NCBI RefSeq assembly: GCF_000719095.1
Contig: NZ_JOEH01000020.1
Span: 1-64,000, forward strand
Source: Streptacidiphilus jeojiense
Lineage (GTDB): Bacteria > Actinomycetota > Actinomycetes > Streptomycetales > Streptomycetaceae
Direction: 5' to 3'
Length of the DNA: 64,000 nt
This document shows, in pieces, positions 6,526 to 15,099 of the stretch. Below the pieces are notes generated by a model. That model was not told where the DNA came from and did not search any database. It saw nothing but the letters and a program-made list of their open reading frames with translations. Positions within the stretch are counted from its first letter, which is position 1. Every line of letters starts with the position of its first letter. The position numbers and the translations under genes were made by a program.

Positions 6526-7209
6526 CTACCGCGGCGTCTCCTTCGCGCCGTTGATGACCGCGCGGAAGATCCAGGCGATGCGCTGCTCGGGGGTGCCGGA
6601 GACCAGGTCCGTGCCCAGCGCCGCGATGCGCGGATAGGTCGGTGCGGTGGCTTCGCGCAGCGCGGTCACCAGCGCGTCGTCCTGGTCGCGGGCGGAGTCG
6701 TCCTGGCGGCGGGCCGACTGCTCGGCCGCGGTGGCGGTGGCCACCTGCAGCAGCACGTCCACGCCCCAGGCCGCCTGCCCGTCGGGAACCTGCCCCTCGT
6801 GCAGGAGCGCCAGGATCGCCTCGACCAGGGCCAGGTAGTTCGGGCCCGAGGGACGCGTGACCAGGGCGGAATGGGCGAGGCTGGGGTGTTCGAACAGGAC
6901 CGCGGTGTAGGAGCCCAGGACTGTGGCGAGCCGCTCGCGCCAGTCGCCGTCCGCCCCCACCGCGCCCAGCTCCACCGCACCCAGCAGCTCCTCCAGGATC
7001 GCCGCGTGCAGTTCGGCGGTGTTGGCCACATACACGTACAGCGAGGCGGGGCCGGTGTCGAGCTCCTGGGCCAGCCGCCGCATGGTGACGCGCTGAAGCC
7101 CCTCGGTCCGCATCAGGGCCACCGCGGTGGCGACGATGCCCTCGTAGGTCAGGGCGGGCTTGGCCGGTCGCTCACGGCGACTGCGGGGGGCAGGGGTTCG
7201 AGGAGTCAC
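6526..7209 (-). CDS. TetR-family transcriptional repressor
   Basis: A 227-residue TetR-type regulator. The DNA-binding domain covers residues about 18-65 (TYEGIVATAVALMRTEGLQRVTMRRLAQELDTGPASLYVYVANTAEL in outline), and the remainder is a helical ligand-binding domain ending RIAWIFRAVINGAKE. The GTG at 7207-7209 is chosen because TATGAT lies six bases upstream and no ribosome site is seen, so the mRNA is probably leaderless. The CGAACATGTTCG palindrome at 7223-7234 abuts that promoter, implying autoregulation; the second copy at 6449 implies control of the 27-residue ORF. Longer frames reading back through the kup gene are antisense artefacts. Confidence 0.9.
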   Translation of the reverse strand: MTPRTPAPRSRRERPAKPALTYEGIVATAVALMRTEGLQRVTMRRLAQELDTGPASLYVYVANTAELHAAILEELLGAVELGAVGADGDWRERLATVLGSYTAVLFEHPSLAHSALVTRPSGPNYLALVEAILALLHEGQVPDGQAAWGVDVLLQVATATAAEQSARRQDDSARDQDDALVTALREATAPTYPRIAALGTDLVSGTPEQRIAWIFRAVINGAKETPR

Positions 7210-7220
7210 ACCCAGATCAT

Positions 7221-7236
7221 AGCGAACATGTTCGTT
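7221..7236. promoter_or_regulatory. TetR operator and leaderless promoter of the TetR gene
   Basis: AGCGAACATGTTCGTT contains the palindrome CGAACATGTTCG (7223-7234). The minus-strand -10 box TATGAT (7221-7216) abuts it and the GTG start lies six bases on. The match to 6449-6464 defines a shared CGAAC-N2-GTTCG consensus. Confidence 0.7.
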
Positions 7237-7277
7237 GCGCCCGCGCTGCCGCTCGGTCCGGGTTCTCTCGCTTCCGG

Positions 7278-9185
7278 TCACACCTCGATCTGGGAGCCCA
7301 TGATGACGGTGCGGTCGCGGGGGAGGCCGAAGTACTCGGCGGCGTCGGCGGTGATGTGGGAGGTGGCGATGAACAGGCGCTTGCGCCACGGGGCCATGGT
7401 GGGGGCCTTTCCGCGCTGGAGCTCGATCTTCGACAGGAAGTAGGACGCCTCGTCGAGTTGCAGCCGTCCTTCGGTGTCGGCGGGGTCGAGCAGGGCCAGC
7501 GCCGCGGGCACGTCCGGGGTCTCCATGTAGCCGAAGCGGGCGGTCACATGGATGATGCCGTCCTCGACGTAGCCGAGGTTGTCCACGGTGACCCGCTGTT
7601 CGTCCGGGACGCGGGGCACGGTCTCGGTCTCGATGGAGAGGATCACCACCTGCTCGTGGCGCACGTGGTTGTGCTCGACGTTGGCCCGCATGGCCAGCGG
7701 CGTGGTCCGGGTGCCCCGGTTCAGGAACACCGCGGTGCCCGGCACCCGGGCCGCGGGGATCTCCCGGAAGTGCAGCTGGTCGACGAACTGCCGCAGCGGG
7801 CCCTCGTGCTGCTCCCGCTCCGCGGTGACGATCTGCCGTCCGCGCTGCCAGGTGGTCATGACGGTGAACGCGGTGAATCCGATGAGCAGCGGCAGCCATG
7901 CGCCGTGCACCAGCTTGGTCACGTTGGCCGCCACGAACAGCAGGTCTACCGTGAGCAGCAGGGTCGCGCCGACGGCGATCAGCCAGACCGGGGTGTGCCA
8001 GCGGGAGCGGGCGATGTAGAAGAACAGCAGGGTGGTGATGGTGATGGTGCCGGTGACGGCCATGCCGAAGGCGAAGGCCAGCGCGGCGGAGCTGCGGAAG
8101 GCGAAGACCAGGGTGAGCACGGAGACCATCAGCAGCCAGTTGATCCAGGGCACGTAGATCTGGCCCACGGTGGACTCGGAGGTGTGGTCGATGCGGAGCC
8201 TGGGGAGGTAGCCGAGCTGGGCGGCCTGGGAGGCGACCGAGTAGGCGCCGGTGATCACCGCCTGGGAGGCGATCACCGTGGCCGCGGTGGCGAGGATCAC
8301 CAGCGGCAGCCGGCCCCAGCCCGGGGCGAGCAGGAAGAACGGACTGCTGATGTTGTGCGGGTCGGCGAGGATCAGGGCGCCCTGGCCGAGGTAGCTCAGC
8401 ACGCAGGCGGGGAAGACCAGGAAGAGCCAGGCGCGGGTGATGGACCTGCGGCCGAAGTGGCCCATGTCGGCGTAGAGCGCCTCGGCCCCGGTGACCGCGA
8501 GCACGACCGCGGCCAGGGCGAAGAACGCGGTGCCGAAGTGGCCGACCAGGAAACCCAGGGCGTAGCTGGGCCACAGCGCCCGCAGGATCTGCGGGTGGTC
8601 GACGATCCCGCTCACGCCGCAGGCGCCGATGACGGTGAACCAGGCGATCATCACCGGCCCGAACATCCGGCCCACAGCACCCGAGCCGCGCCGCTGCACC
8701 AGGAAGAGCACCACGATGATGGCCGCGGTGCCGGGCACGACGACGTCCTCCAGTGACGGTTGGACGACCTTGAGCCCCTCCATCGCGGACAGCACCGAGA
8801 TCGCCGGAGTGATCATGCTGTCGCCGAAGAAGAGCGACGCGCCGAAGATGCCCAGCGCCGCGAGGACGGCGGTGGTCCGCCGCCCCCGGGAGGACGCGGA
8901 CCGTCGCAGCAGCGTGATCAGCGCCATGATCCCGCCCTCGCCGTCGTTGTCGGCTCGCATCGCCAGCAGGACGTAGGTGACCAGAACGATGATCACCACC
9001 GACCAGAACACCAGCGAGACCACCCCGAAGACGTTGTCGGCGGAGACCGGCACGGGGTGCGGGTCGTTGGGATCGAAAACGGTCTGCAGGGTGTAGATCG
9101 GACTGGTCCCGATGTCGCCGAAGACCACCCCGAGGGCGCCGATCATCAGCGCCAGACCCGCCGTTCCGTGCCGGCGATCGGTCAT
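7278..9185 (-). CDS. kup: Kup-type low-affinity potassium transporter
   Basis: A 635-residue integral membrane K+ uptake protein of the KUP/HAK/KT family. The signature GALGVVFGDIGTSPIYTL opens the first membrane segment, followed by about twelve hydrophobic segments and a soluble C-terminal domain of about 150 residues ending RDRTVIMGSQIEV, with FFGLPRDR-type sequence typical of Kup. Family proteins import K+, usually by H+ symport, at low pH or under limitation. The ATG at 9185 has a GGAGGAG ribosome site. It is monocistronic and convergent on nothing: the TetR gene follows it on the same strand with its own promoter. Confidence 0.95.
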   Translation of the reverse strand: MTDRRHGTAGLALMIGALGVVFGDIGTSPIYTLQTVFDPNDPHPVPVSADNVFGVVSLVFWSVVIIVLVTYVLLAMRADNDGEGGIMALITLLRRSASSRGRRTTAVLAALGIFGASLFFGDSMITPAISVLSAMEGLKVVQPSLEDVVVPGTAAIIVVLFLVQRRGSGAVGRMFGPVMIAWFTVIGACGVSGIVDHPQILRALWPSYALGFLVGHFGTAFFALAAVVLAVTGAEALYADMGHFGRRSITRAWLFLVFPACVLSYLGQGALILADPHNISSPFFLLAPGWGRLPLVILATAATVIASQAVITGAYSVASQAAQLGYLPRLRIDHTSESTVGQIYVPWINWLLMVSVLTLVFAFRSSAALAFAFGMAVTGTITITTLLFFYIARSRWHTPVWLIAVGATLLLTVDLLFVAANVTKLVHGAWLPLLIGFTAFTVMTTWQRGRQIVTAEREQHEGPLRQFVDQLHFREIPAARVPGTAVFLNRGTRTTPLAMRANVEHNHVRHEQVVILSIETETVPRVPDEQRVTVDNLGYVEDGIIHVTARFGYMETPDVPAALALLDPADTEGRLQLDEASYFLSKIELQRGKAPTMAPWRKRLFIATSHITADAAEYFGLPRDRTVIMGSQIEV

Positions 9186-9235
9186 GGGGCTCCTCCGTTG
9201 GGGTGCGCTCAGGTGTTCTCAGGCTGACCAGGTAC

Positions 9236-9272
9236 TGCGGACGATACCGATCATCCCGGGGGATGGTCCGCA
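9236..9272. other. Potential leader hairpin upstream of kup
   Basis: TGCGGAC (9236-9242) pairs with GTCCGCA (9266-9272), enclosing a smaller ATCCC/GGGAT hairpin, 50-90 nt before the kup ATG. It does not show the conserved blocks expected for a c-di-AMP riboswitch, so no function is assigned. Confidence 0.25.
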
Positions 9273-9363
9273 GCAGCACGCCGACCCGTCGTTCGAGTCG
9301 TTCGAATCGGCGGCACTCAAATGCAGTTGCGCGATGCCGCGGTCCGTCGCTGTACTCGGGGGC

Positions 9364-11058
9364 ATGACGACGCTCATGGAATCCGCGGCGGCGGCGTTCG
9401 CCGAGGACGGCTTCACCGTCATCCCCGGCGTCCTGTCAGAGCCGGAACTGGCGCGCTGGCGCGCCGTGGTCCGCACCGCCGTCAGCGAGGAGCCCCCTTC
9501 GGAAGGACACAGCGGCCCGTACTTCCTGTGGCCGCGGTTCCCGTCGACGGGTCATCCGCTGCACGAGCTCTACGCCGCCAGCCGGGTCCCCGGCCTGGTC
9601 CGGGAGTTGCTGCGGCCCGGGCTCACGCCGAAGCGGCCCGCGTTCGGTCAGATCGCGCTCACCCTGCCGCCCCATCCGCACAGCCCCGGCGGCCCGCACA
9701 TCGACGGGCTGACCCCCACCGAACCCGACGGCCGCCCCGGCACTTTCACCGTCCTGGCCGGGGTGCTGCTCACCGACCAGCGGGACCAGGACCGCGGGAA
9801 CCTGTGGGTGTGGCCCGGCACCCATCTCCGTACCGGGGCCTGGCTCCGCGAACACGGCGCCGACGCGCTGGCCAGCGCCGTCCCCTACCCGCCGGTCGAA
9901 CTCGGCCGTCCGGTCCAGGTGACGGCCCCGGCAGGCAGCCTGCTGCTCGCGCACTACCTGCTGGCCCACAACATCGGCGGCCACTTCGGCGCGGCCGAGG
10001 ACGAGCGCCGCGAGACGGTCTACTTCCGGCTGCAGGCCGCCGGCCATCGCGACCGCTGGCGCCAGGCGGTGACCGACCCGCTGGGCGAGTTCGCCCCCGT
10101 GGGGACGTCGGCCCGCAGCTGGTACCGGGGCGACTGCCATGTGCACTCGGTGCACTCCGACGGTGAACTGACGCCGGATCAACTGATCGCCGGAGCCCGG
10201 GCGGCGGGTCTCGACTTCCTCGCGACCACCGAGCACAACACTGCCGACGCGCACGCTGTCTGGGGGAAGCACGCCGGCTCCGACCCGCTGGTGATCCTGG
10301 GGGAGGAGGTCACCACCCGGACCGGCCACTGGCTCGCCCTGGGACTCCCACCGGGGCTCGTGGTCGACTGGCGGTACGGAGTCCGGGACGACGCGGTCGA
10401 CCGGCACCTGGACGAGGTGCACCGCGTCGGCGGACTGTGCGTGGCGGCCCACCCGCACGCGCCCTACGACTCGGGCACGTTCATGTACCCGTTCCAGGGC
10501 TTCGACGCGGTCGAGGTGTGGAACGGGCCGTGGACGTCGGACGTCCCCTGGCAGGCGGACAACGAGGCGGCCCTGGCCGAGTGGGGCCGCAGCCTGGCCG
10601 CCGACATCCACCAGGGGCGGTGGCGGCCGGCGGTGGGCAACAGCGACACCCATCTGGAGGGCCAGATCGGCATTCCGCACACCGTCGTCCTGGCGGACGA
10701 ACTGAGCAGCGGAGCCGTCCTGGCCGGCATCGGCGCGGGCCGGAGCTGGATCGCCGCCTCGGTCGCGGTCGAGCTCTCGTTCACGGCATCGGCCGGCGGT
10801 CGGAGCGCCGGCATCGGCGACCGGTTGGACACCGGCGACGAGCCGGCCGTGGTGCGTGCGGAGGTCCAGGGGGTGCCCTCCGGCGCCGTCAGCTTCCACA
10901 CCGAGAAGGGACGAGCGCACCAGGCGTCGCTGGCCGAGTCCGGTGCGGGCACCGTCGAGTGGCGGACCAGCGAGGAGGAGTCGGCGTTCGTCCGCGTCGA
11001 GGTCCGGTACGCCGACGGCCGGATGGCGGCCCTCAGCAACCCGATCATCCTGGGCTGA
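9364..11058 (+). CDS. PhyH-like dioxygenase fused to PHP/CehA-type metallohydrolase
   Basis: A 564-residue two-domain protein. Residues about 8-245 resemble the phytanoyl-CoA dioxygenase family (Fe(II)/2-oxoglutarate): FAEDGFTVIPGVLSEPEL, the H112-x-D114 iron motif in GPHIDGLTP, WVWPGTHL, and a distal His at 202 or 207 in LAHNIGGHF. Residues about 253-560 are a PHP-type phosphoesterase/CehA-like domain: RGDCHVHSVHSDGELT (H259, H261, D266), ATTEHN (H291), GEE (E314), AAHPH (H363) and GNSDTH (D428, H430). Both sets of metal ligands look intact, so two sequential reactions, for example oxidation then hydrolysis of one substrate, are inferred. No signal peptide. The ATG is preceded by a G-rich site (CGGGGGC). 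It lacks obvious operon partners. Confidence 0.85.
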   Translation: MTTLMESAAAAFAEDGFTVIPGVLSEPELARWRAVVRTAVSEEPPSEGHSGPYFLWPRFPSTGHPLHELYAASRVPGLVRELLRPGLTPKRPAFGQIALTLPPHPHSPGGPHIDGLTPTEPDGRPGTFTVLAGVLLTDQRDQDRGNLWVWPGTHLRTGAWLREHGADALASAVPYPPVELGRPVQVTAPAGSLLLAHYLLAHNIGGHFGAAEDERRETVYFRLQAAGHRDRWRQAVTDPLGEFAPVGTSARSWYRGDCHVHSVHSDGELTPDQLIAGARAAGLDFLATTEHNTADAHAVWGKHAGSDPLVILGEEVTTRTGHWLALGLPPGLVVDWRYGVRDDAVDRHLDEVHRVGGLCVAAHPHAPYDSGTFMYPFQGFDAVEVWNGPWTSDVPWQADNEAALAEWGRSLAADIHQGRWRPAVGNSDTHLEGQIGIPHTVVLADELSSGAVLAGIGAGRSWIAASVAVELSFTASAGGRSAGIGDRLDTGDEPAVVRAEVQGVPSGAVSFHTEKGRAHQASLAESGAGTVEWRTSEEESAFVRVEVRYADGRMAALSNPIILG

Positions 11059-11106
11059 GCGCGGGGCGCACCCCGATGGCGCACCCGTATGACGGCAAAC
11101 GCGAGC

Positions 11107-11730
11107 TCAGGCACCCGGCTGCGGCTGGTTCGGGGGGCGGAGGCCGGCGATCGCTCGGGGGAAGTAGGACGCCAAGGGCTCGCCACTGCCGTGCAACCGC
11201 TGGATGAAGGCGCGGGCGCCGTCCACGGCCGCGCGGGCGGTGTGACGGGTGGCGCCGAGGAGCTGCCCCTGGTCCGTGTAGTGGACCTGGTACGCCACCT
11301 CCCTTCCTAACACGACCACATCGGGCAGCGGCAGCGTGACACCGAGGGCTGCGAGTCGGTCGGTGGTGAGCACGGACACGCCTTCGCCGTACCGGTCCTT
11401 GGCCTGGAGCAGGTGCATTTCCCACTGCAGGTACGGCGTCACCGGCTCCTCGACGATCCGGACCCGGTGATGACGGAAGCCGCTCGCGGAGATCCGGTCG
11501 AAGTACGCCTCCAACTCCGGCTGCTGCTCATCGAGCAGACGGAGGGCGGCGGTCCAGTCCCCCCGGCAGAAGGCCTCCCAGCTCGCGGATCCGGTTTCCT
11601 GGTAGACCTGACGGCATTCGAGTTTCCAGAACCCCGCACTGCCGATGCGCCAGAATGCCTCGTCGAATTCAGCAAAGTACGTGGGAATGTCCAACTTCAT
11701 CCCCTGGCTCTGCTCGAACATTTCCCGCAT
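11107..11730 (-). CDS. DUF6879-family protein
   Basis: A 207-residue cytosolic protein of the DUF6879 type common in streptomycetes. Recognisable parts are FDEAFWRIGSAGFWKLECRQVYQ, WEAFCRGDWTAALRLLDE, HHRVRIVEEPVTPYLQWEMHLLQAKDRYGEGVSVL and DVVVLGREVAYQVHYTDQGQLLGA. Family members often sit beside XRE/DUF5753 regulators; here none is adjacent. It is divergent from the 66-aa peptide and ThiF-like gene, sharing a 165-bp promoter region. Function unknown. An internal ATG (11700, MKLDIP) is an alternative start. Confidence 0.8.
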   Translation of the reverse strand: MREMFEQSQGMKLDIPTYFAEFDEAFWRIGSAGFWKLECRQVYQETGSASWEAFCRGDWTAALRLLDEQQPELEAYFDRISASGFRHHRVRIVEEPVTPYLQWEMHLLQAKDRYGEGVSVLTTDRLAALGVTLPLPDVVVLGREVAYQVHYTDQGQLLGATRHTARAAVDGARAFIQRLHGSGEPLASYFPRAIAGLRPPNQPQPGA

Positions 11731-11895
11731 ACCGAGGGCCGCCCTCCGGGTGAGGATTCGTCAGTTTCCTTTTTAGTGGGGGAGTTGACATTGTGTCGAC
11801 GGTGACGATGATTGACAAGGTCAGGTCAAATGTGTGGGCGAAGCATCCGCCGGGCGAGCACGGTCCTGGCGGTTGACGACAGAGGGAGAATGCAC

Positions 11896-12096
11896 ATGGA
11901 ACGTTCGGTCAAGGCCGCAGGCGCGTTGGCAGCGGCGGCGGCCATCCTGTCGGCAGGAGCGACCTCGGCCTCCGCCGCAACGGCCTCGCCCCGCGTGTTC
12001 TGCCCGACCGGGGTGGCCAAGGCACCGCTCGTCAAGATCAGCGATGAGGCGCTGGTCACCGGCGCTGCAGCGTGCAGTGGGGACTCCAACAGCTGA
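11896..12096 (+). CDS. 66-residue candidate precursor peptide (RiPP) or secreted peptide
   Basis: A small protein directly upstream of an RRE-ThiF/E1-like enzyme. Residues 1-27 (MERSVKAAGALAAAAAILS and on to TSASA) look like a Sec signal or a hydrophobic leader; the rest includes SPRVFCPTGVAKAP and the tail ACSGDSNS, with only two cysteines (C36, C60). The second ATG (11896) is chosen because GGGAG lies 8 nt upstream; an ATG six bases earlier is too close to it. The enzyme starts 61 bp downstream. The tail, with Asn next to last, recalls but does not match microcin C precursors, which end in Asn and are adenylated by a ThiF-like MccB. A plain secreted peptide is the alternative. Confidence 0.6.
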   Translation: MERSVKAAGALAAAAAILSAGATSASAATASPRVFCPTGVAKAPLVKISDEALVTGAAACSGDSNS

Positions 12097-12157
12097 GAAG
12101 GGATCCGGCCCCGACCGGGGATGCGGCAGAACGGGGACGGGGACAGGGGTGCTCGCA

Positions 12158-13282
12158 GTGGATGAGGCGGATCTGCTCCAGTGGCGGCCACGGCTCCGGG
12201 CCGGCCTGGTGGTCGAGCGGGAGGGGTCGGAACTCCTGTTCATCTCCACATCCGACCGTCGTGTCAAACGGTTCGCGGCCACCCGGAGCGTGCTCCGCAT
12301 GATTCCGCTGCTCGACGGCGAACACACGGTGGCGAAGCTGGTTGAATCCCTGTGCGGCGAATCGGTGGAACTGGCCGGGGAGGTCTGCGGCGCGCTGCTC
12401 ACGCTCCGCGAGGAGCGACTGCTGAGCAAGACGGCAGTCCCCGGCGGGGAGAGGCGAAGTCACGAACTGGCAGATGCTCAGATTGCCCGCTACGACCGTC
12501 AGATAAGGCTCTTCCAGGAGTTCTGCGATGCGGAACTGGTCGACTACGACGAGGGATTGGCCGCGCAGGAAAGGCTCGCAGCAGCGACCGTACTCGTCTG
12601 CGGGGTCGGCGGGCTGGGGAGCGTCGTGGCCTCGTCGCTGGCCGCGGCGGGCGTGGGCACGCTCATTCTCTGCGACGACGACGTCATCGAGGAGAGCAAC
12701 CTCAACCGTCAGTTGATGTACTCGCAAGAGGACCTGGGGAAGAGCAAAGCGGACGTCCTGGCGGGACGCCTGGCCGGAGTCAATCCGCAGGGCCGCCTGC
12801 TGTCCGAGCGGCGCCGGATCGAGCAGGCATCCGACATCGCCGACCTGGTGAAGAGGTCGGACCTGGTGATCGGCTGCGCCGACCAGCCCAGTGTGACCGT
12901 CATGGCCGAGATCACGACCGAGGCATGCTGGCCGGACACCCCGCACATCATCGGGGGCAGTTACTCCTACCACGTAGGGATCCTGGGCCTGCTGGTCGTC
13001 CCGGGCGTGACGGCCTGTTGGCACTGCCTGCTGGCGACCGTCGCCGCAGACCACGGTCGCGATCGCACCGAGCCGTTCCTTCGCAAGAACCGGTACGGCG
13101 GAGTCCTCGGCGCGCAGTCGGGGGTGATCGGGAACCTCATGGCCTGGGAGGCCATCCGCTTCGTCATCGGAATGGGCACAGCATTGAGCGACCGGTGGGT
13201 CGAACTCAACTACGGCCCGGTCTCGTTCAGCGAACGGACGATCCGGCGCCGTCCGGACTGCGCCCGGTGCGGCCGGGACTGA
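12158..13282 (+). CDS. RRE-ThiF (E1-like) peptide-adenylating enzyme, RiPP type
   Basis: A 374-residue enzyme. Residues about 10-92 form a PqqD-like RiPP recognition element (RPRLRAGLVVEREGSELLF, then IPLLDGEHTVAKLVESL and LLTLREERLL). Residues 105-374 are a ThiF/MoeB/HesA adenylation domain: YDRQIRLF, the nucleotide loop CGVGGLGS, D173, NLNRQ (arginine finger region), K195/K197, and zinc pairs C287-x-x-C290 and C368-x-x-C371. RRE plus E1-like is the layout of PaaA- and MccB-type enzymes that activate a peptide carboxylate with ATP. The GTG at 12158 has AGGGG at good distance; a GTG at 12149 is possible. Likely cotranscribed with the 66-aa peptide; no protease or exporter gene is adjacent. 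Confidence 0.85.
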   Translation: MDEADLLQWRPRLRAGLVVEREGSELLFISTSDRRVKRFAATRSVLRMIPLLDGEHTVAKLVESLCGESVELAGEVCGALLTLREERLLSKTAVPGGERRSHELADAQIARYDRQIRLFQEFCDAELVDYDEGLAAQERLAAATVLVCGVGGLGSVVASSLAAAGVGTLILCDDDVIEESNLNRQLMYSQEDLGKSKADVLAGRLAGVNPQGRLLSERRRIEQASDIADLVKRSDLVIGCADQPSVTVMAEITTEACWPDTPHIIGGSYSYHVGILGLLVVPGVTACWHCLLATVAADHGRDRTEPFLRKNRYGGVLGAQSGVIGNLMAWEAIRFVIGMGTALSDRWVELNYGPVSFSERTIRRRPDCARCGRD

Positions 13283-13288
13283 CGAAAG

Positions 13289-13304
13289 ATCGGTCTAGAC
13301 CATT
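13289..13304. promoter_or_regulatory. DasR-like operator (dre) before beta-helix hydrolase gene
   Basis: ATCGGTCTAGACCATT contains the perfect palindrome GGTCTAGACC and matches the recalled DasR consensus ACTGGTCTAGACCACT at 13 of 16 positions. It lies about 110 bp upstream of the hydrolase ATG and just past the ThiF-like gene. DasR represses N-acetylglucosamine and chitin genes in streptomycetes, so control by aminosugar supply is inferred. Confidence 0.55.
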
Positions 13305-13410
13305 GACTTCTTGACCGGTGCAGGCCAACCCTGGGACGCGTATCACCGAAGGTGCGACGCACCCGCGTGTCACGGACTCCCGGCCGCAGCCCCATGGAAG
13401 GCGATGCCTC

Positions 13411-15054
13411 ATGTCCCGAGCTGCCTGTCTGAGACCCCGTCATGGAACCGTTCGACGGATGCCGCGCCTTCTCGCGCTCGGGCTGACCGGCCTGCTGCTG
13501 ACCGTCGCCGCGCTCCTGGGGGCGACGCATCCCGCCCAGGCGGTGTCGGCACCTGTGGATGTGTATCCGGTCGCGTCGATCTACCCGGCCTCGACGGACT
13601 ACACGCTCACCGTGAACGGGACATCCGTACCCGTCACCAAGTACACCGGCTATGACATCGCGCAGTTCGCCCTGGGTACGGGCACCGCCACCATGGCGGT
13701 CACCAAGGTCAACAAGACGAACATCGGCTCGTACAGCATCAGCCCGGAGAAGCTGAACATCGCCGGGTCGGTCAGCGGCCCGACCCTGACCTTCACGGTG
13801 CAGAACAACGGGTATCTGATCGTCAAGGTCGACGGCCGTCCCAACCTGGTCATCGCGGCGGACCCGGCCGAGACCAACCGTCCGGCGTCCTCCGGAACCG
13901 GGATCTTCAACGTCCAGAGCGCGCCCTACTCGGCCCTGCCGAACACCGGTGCCTACACCACCACCGGCTTCCAGGCCGCCCTGAACGACGCCGCCGCATG
14001 GGGAAGCGCCAACGGCAGGCAGGGCACGGTGTACGTGCCGGCCGGCGTCTACACCCTCGGCAATCTCTACCTGCGCAGCAACCTCGCGTTCTACCTGGCA
14101 CCGGGCGCGGTGCTCCGCTACACCGGGGAACGCGACCACTACGTGGTGAACGGACACAAGGACTCACAGTCCCGGGACCTCACCTGGTTCATCTCCACCC
14201 GGTACTCGTCGACGAACATCTCCGTCTACGGCCGGGGGATCATCGACGGGAACGGCCAGGCCGCGCTCGCGCCCGGGAACCTCGGCGTCAACCTCCTGGT
14301 CCCGGTCTACACCAGCGGGTTCTCGGTCGACGGCATCACCTTCCGCGAGTCCAGCAGTTGGGCGGTCTTCCCGTTGCGCTCCTCGGAGATGACGTTCCGT
14401 AACATCAAGATCTTCAACAGGTTCGACATGGGTGAGAACGACGGCATCGACGTCACCGAGTCCACGGACGTCACCGTCACCCACGCGATCGGCATCGGCC
14501 TCGACGACCCGTTCAGCACCAAGACCTGGGACGACGCCACCGACATCGACGACACCGTCCCCGGCGATGCTCGCCCGCTCGGGAACGTCACCTTCGACGA
14601 CCTGGTCTCCTGGACCTACTGCTACGGCGTGAAGGTGGGCCAGGGCGTCGACCAGCCGCAGGACCACGTCACCTTCGAGCACGTCGTCGTCTACGACGCC
14701 GCGGTCGGCATCGGCGTCCACCACAAGTACGGAACCGCGAGCGCGACCGACATCCGGTTCGACGACATCGACATCGAGCGGCTCAGCTACACCAATGACG
14801 GCAACCGCACCTGGCTGGCCATGATGACCGGCACCAGCGGTGTCGGACCCGTCACGGGGGTCACCGTCTCCAACGTGAAGGTCCGCAACGCCGGTACCAC
14901 CGCCGCCCGGATCAACGGCCAGCCCGGCGCCCCCATCACCGGGGTCACCCTGAGCAACATCGTGATGCCCGGCAGCCCCACTGCGGCAACCACCCTCAAC
15001 CAGATGAATCTCACCAACGTCTCGGACAACGGACCCGTCACCGTCACGCCGTAG
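13411..15054 (+). CDS. Secreted GH28-like beta-helix glycoside hydrolase
   Basis: A 547-residue secreted protein. A signal peptide follows the basic start (MPRLLALGLTGLLLTVAALLGATHPAQA). An N-terminal beta-sandwich (residues about 48-155) precedes a right-handed beta-helix with TTGFQAALNDAAAWGSANGRQGTVYVPAGVYTLGNLYLRSN-type sequence, YGRGIIDGNGQ, and turns such as NDGIDVTESTDVTVTH and GLDDPFSTKTW. The GRGIIDGNG and acidic D/DD turns suit GH28-type polygalacturonase-like enzymes acting on plant polysaccharide, although the exact substrate cannot be read. The ATG at 13411 is preceded by GGAAGG; an in-frame ATG at 13459 is possible. A DasR-like site lies upstream. Confidence 0.8.
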   Translation: MSRAACLRPRHGTVRRMPRLLALGLTGLLLTVAALLGATHPAQAVSAPVDVYPVASIYPASTDYTLTVNGTSVPVTKYTGYDIAQFALGTGTATMAVTKVNKTNIGSYSISPEKLNIAGSVSGPTLTFTVQNNGYLIVKVDGRPNLVIAADPAETNRPASSGTGIFNVQSAPYSALPNTGAYTTTGFQAALNDAAAWGSANGRQGTVYVPAGVYTLGNLYLRSNLAFYLAPGAVLRYTGERDHYVVNGHKDSQSRDLTWFISTRYSSTNISVYGRGIIDGNGQAALAPGNLGVNLLVPVYTSGFSVDGITFRESSSWAVFPLRSSEMTFRNIKIFNRFDMGENDGIDVTESTDVTVTHAIGIGLDDPFSTKTWDDATDIDDTVPGDARPLGNVTFDDLVSWTYCYGVKVGQGVDQPQDHVTFEHVVVYDAAVGIGVHHKYGTASATDIRFDDIDIERLSYTNDGNRTWLAMMTGTSGVGPVTGVTVSNVKVRNAGTTAARINGQPGAPITGVTLSNIVMPGSPTAATTLNQMNLTNVSDNGPVTVTP

Positions 15055-15099
15055 CCACCCTGTCCCACGCGCCCTGCTAAACCGCCGGGACCGGCTCGT

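Noticed and set aside
6526..9279. A 917-codon minus-strand frame joining the TetR gene to sequence under kup
   Set aside because: Only the last 227 codons resemble a protein (TetR). The rest is an out-of-frame shadow of kup, and a clear operator and promoter lie before the TetR GTG.
9186..9320. c-di-AMP (ydaO-type) riboswitch upstream of kup
   Set aside because: Such riboswitches often control actinobacterial K+ or wall genes, but the conserved sequence blocks are not visible; only a simple hairpin is present.
11784..11818. TTGACA hexamers as a defined promoter for the peptide/ThiF pair
   Set aside because: Two TTGACA sequences are present, but neither has a convincing -10 at the right distance.
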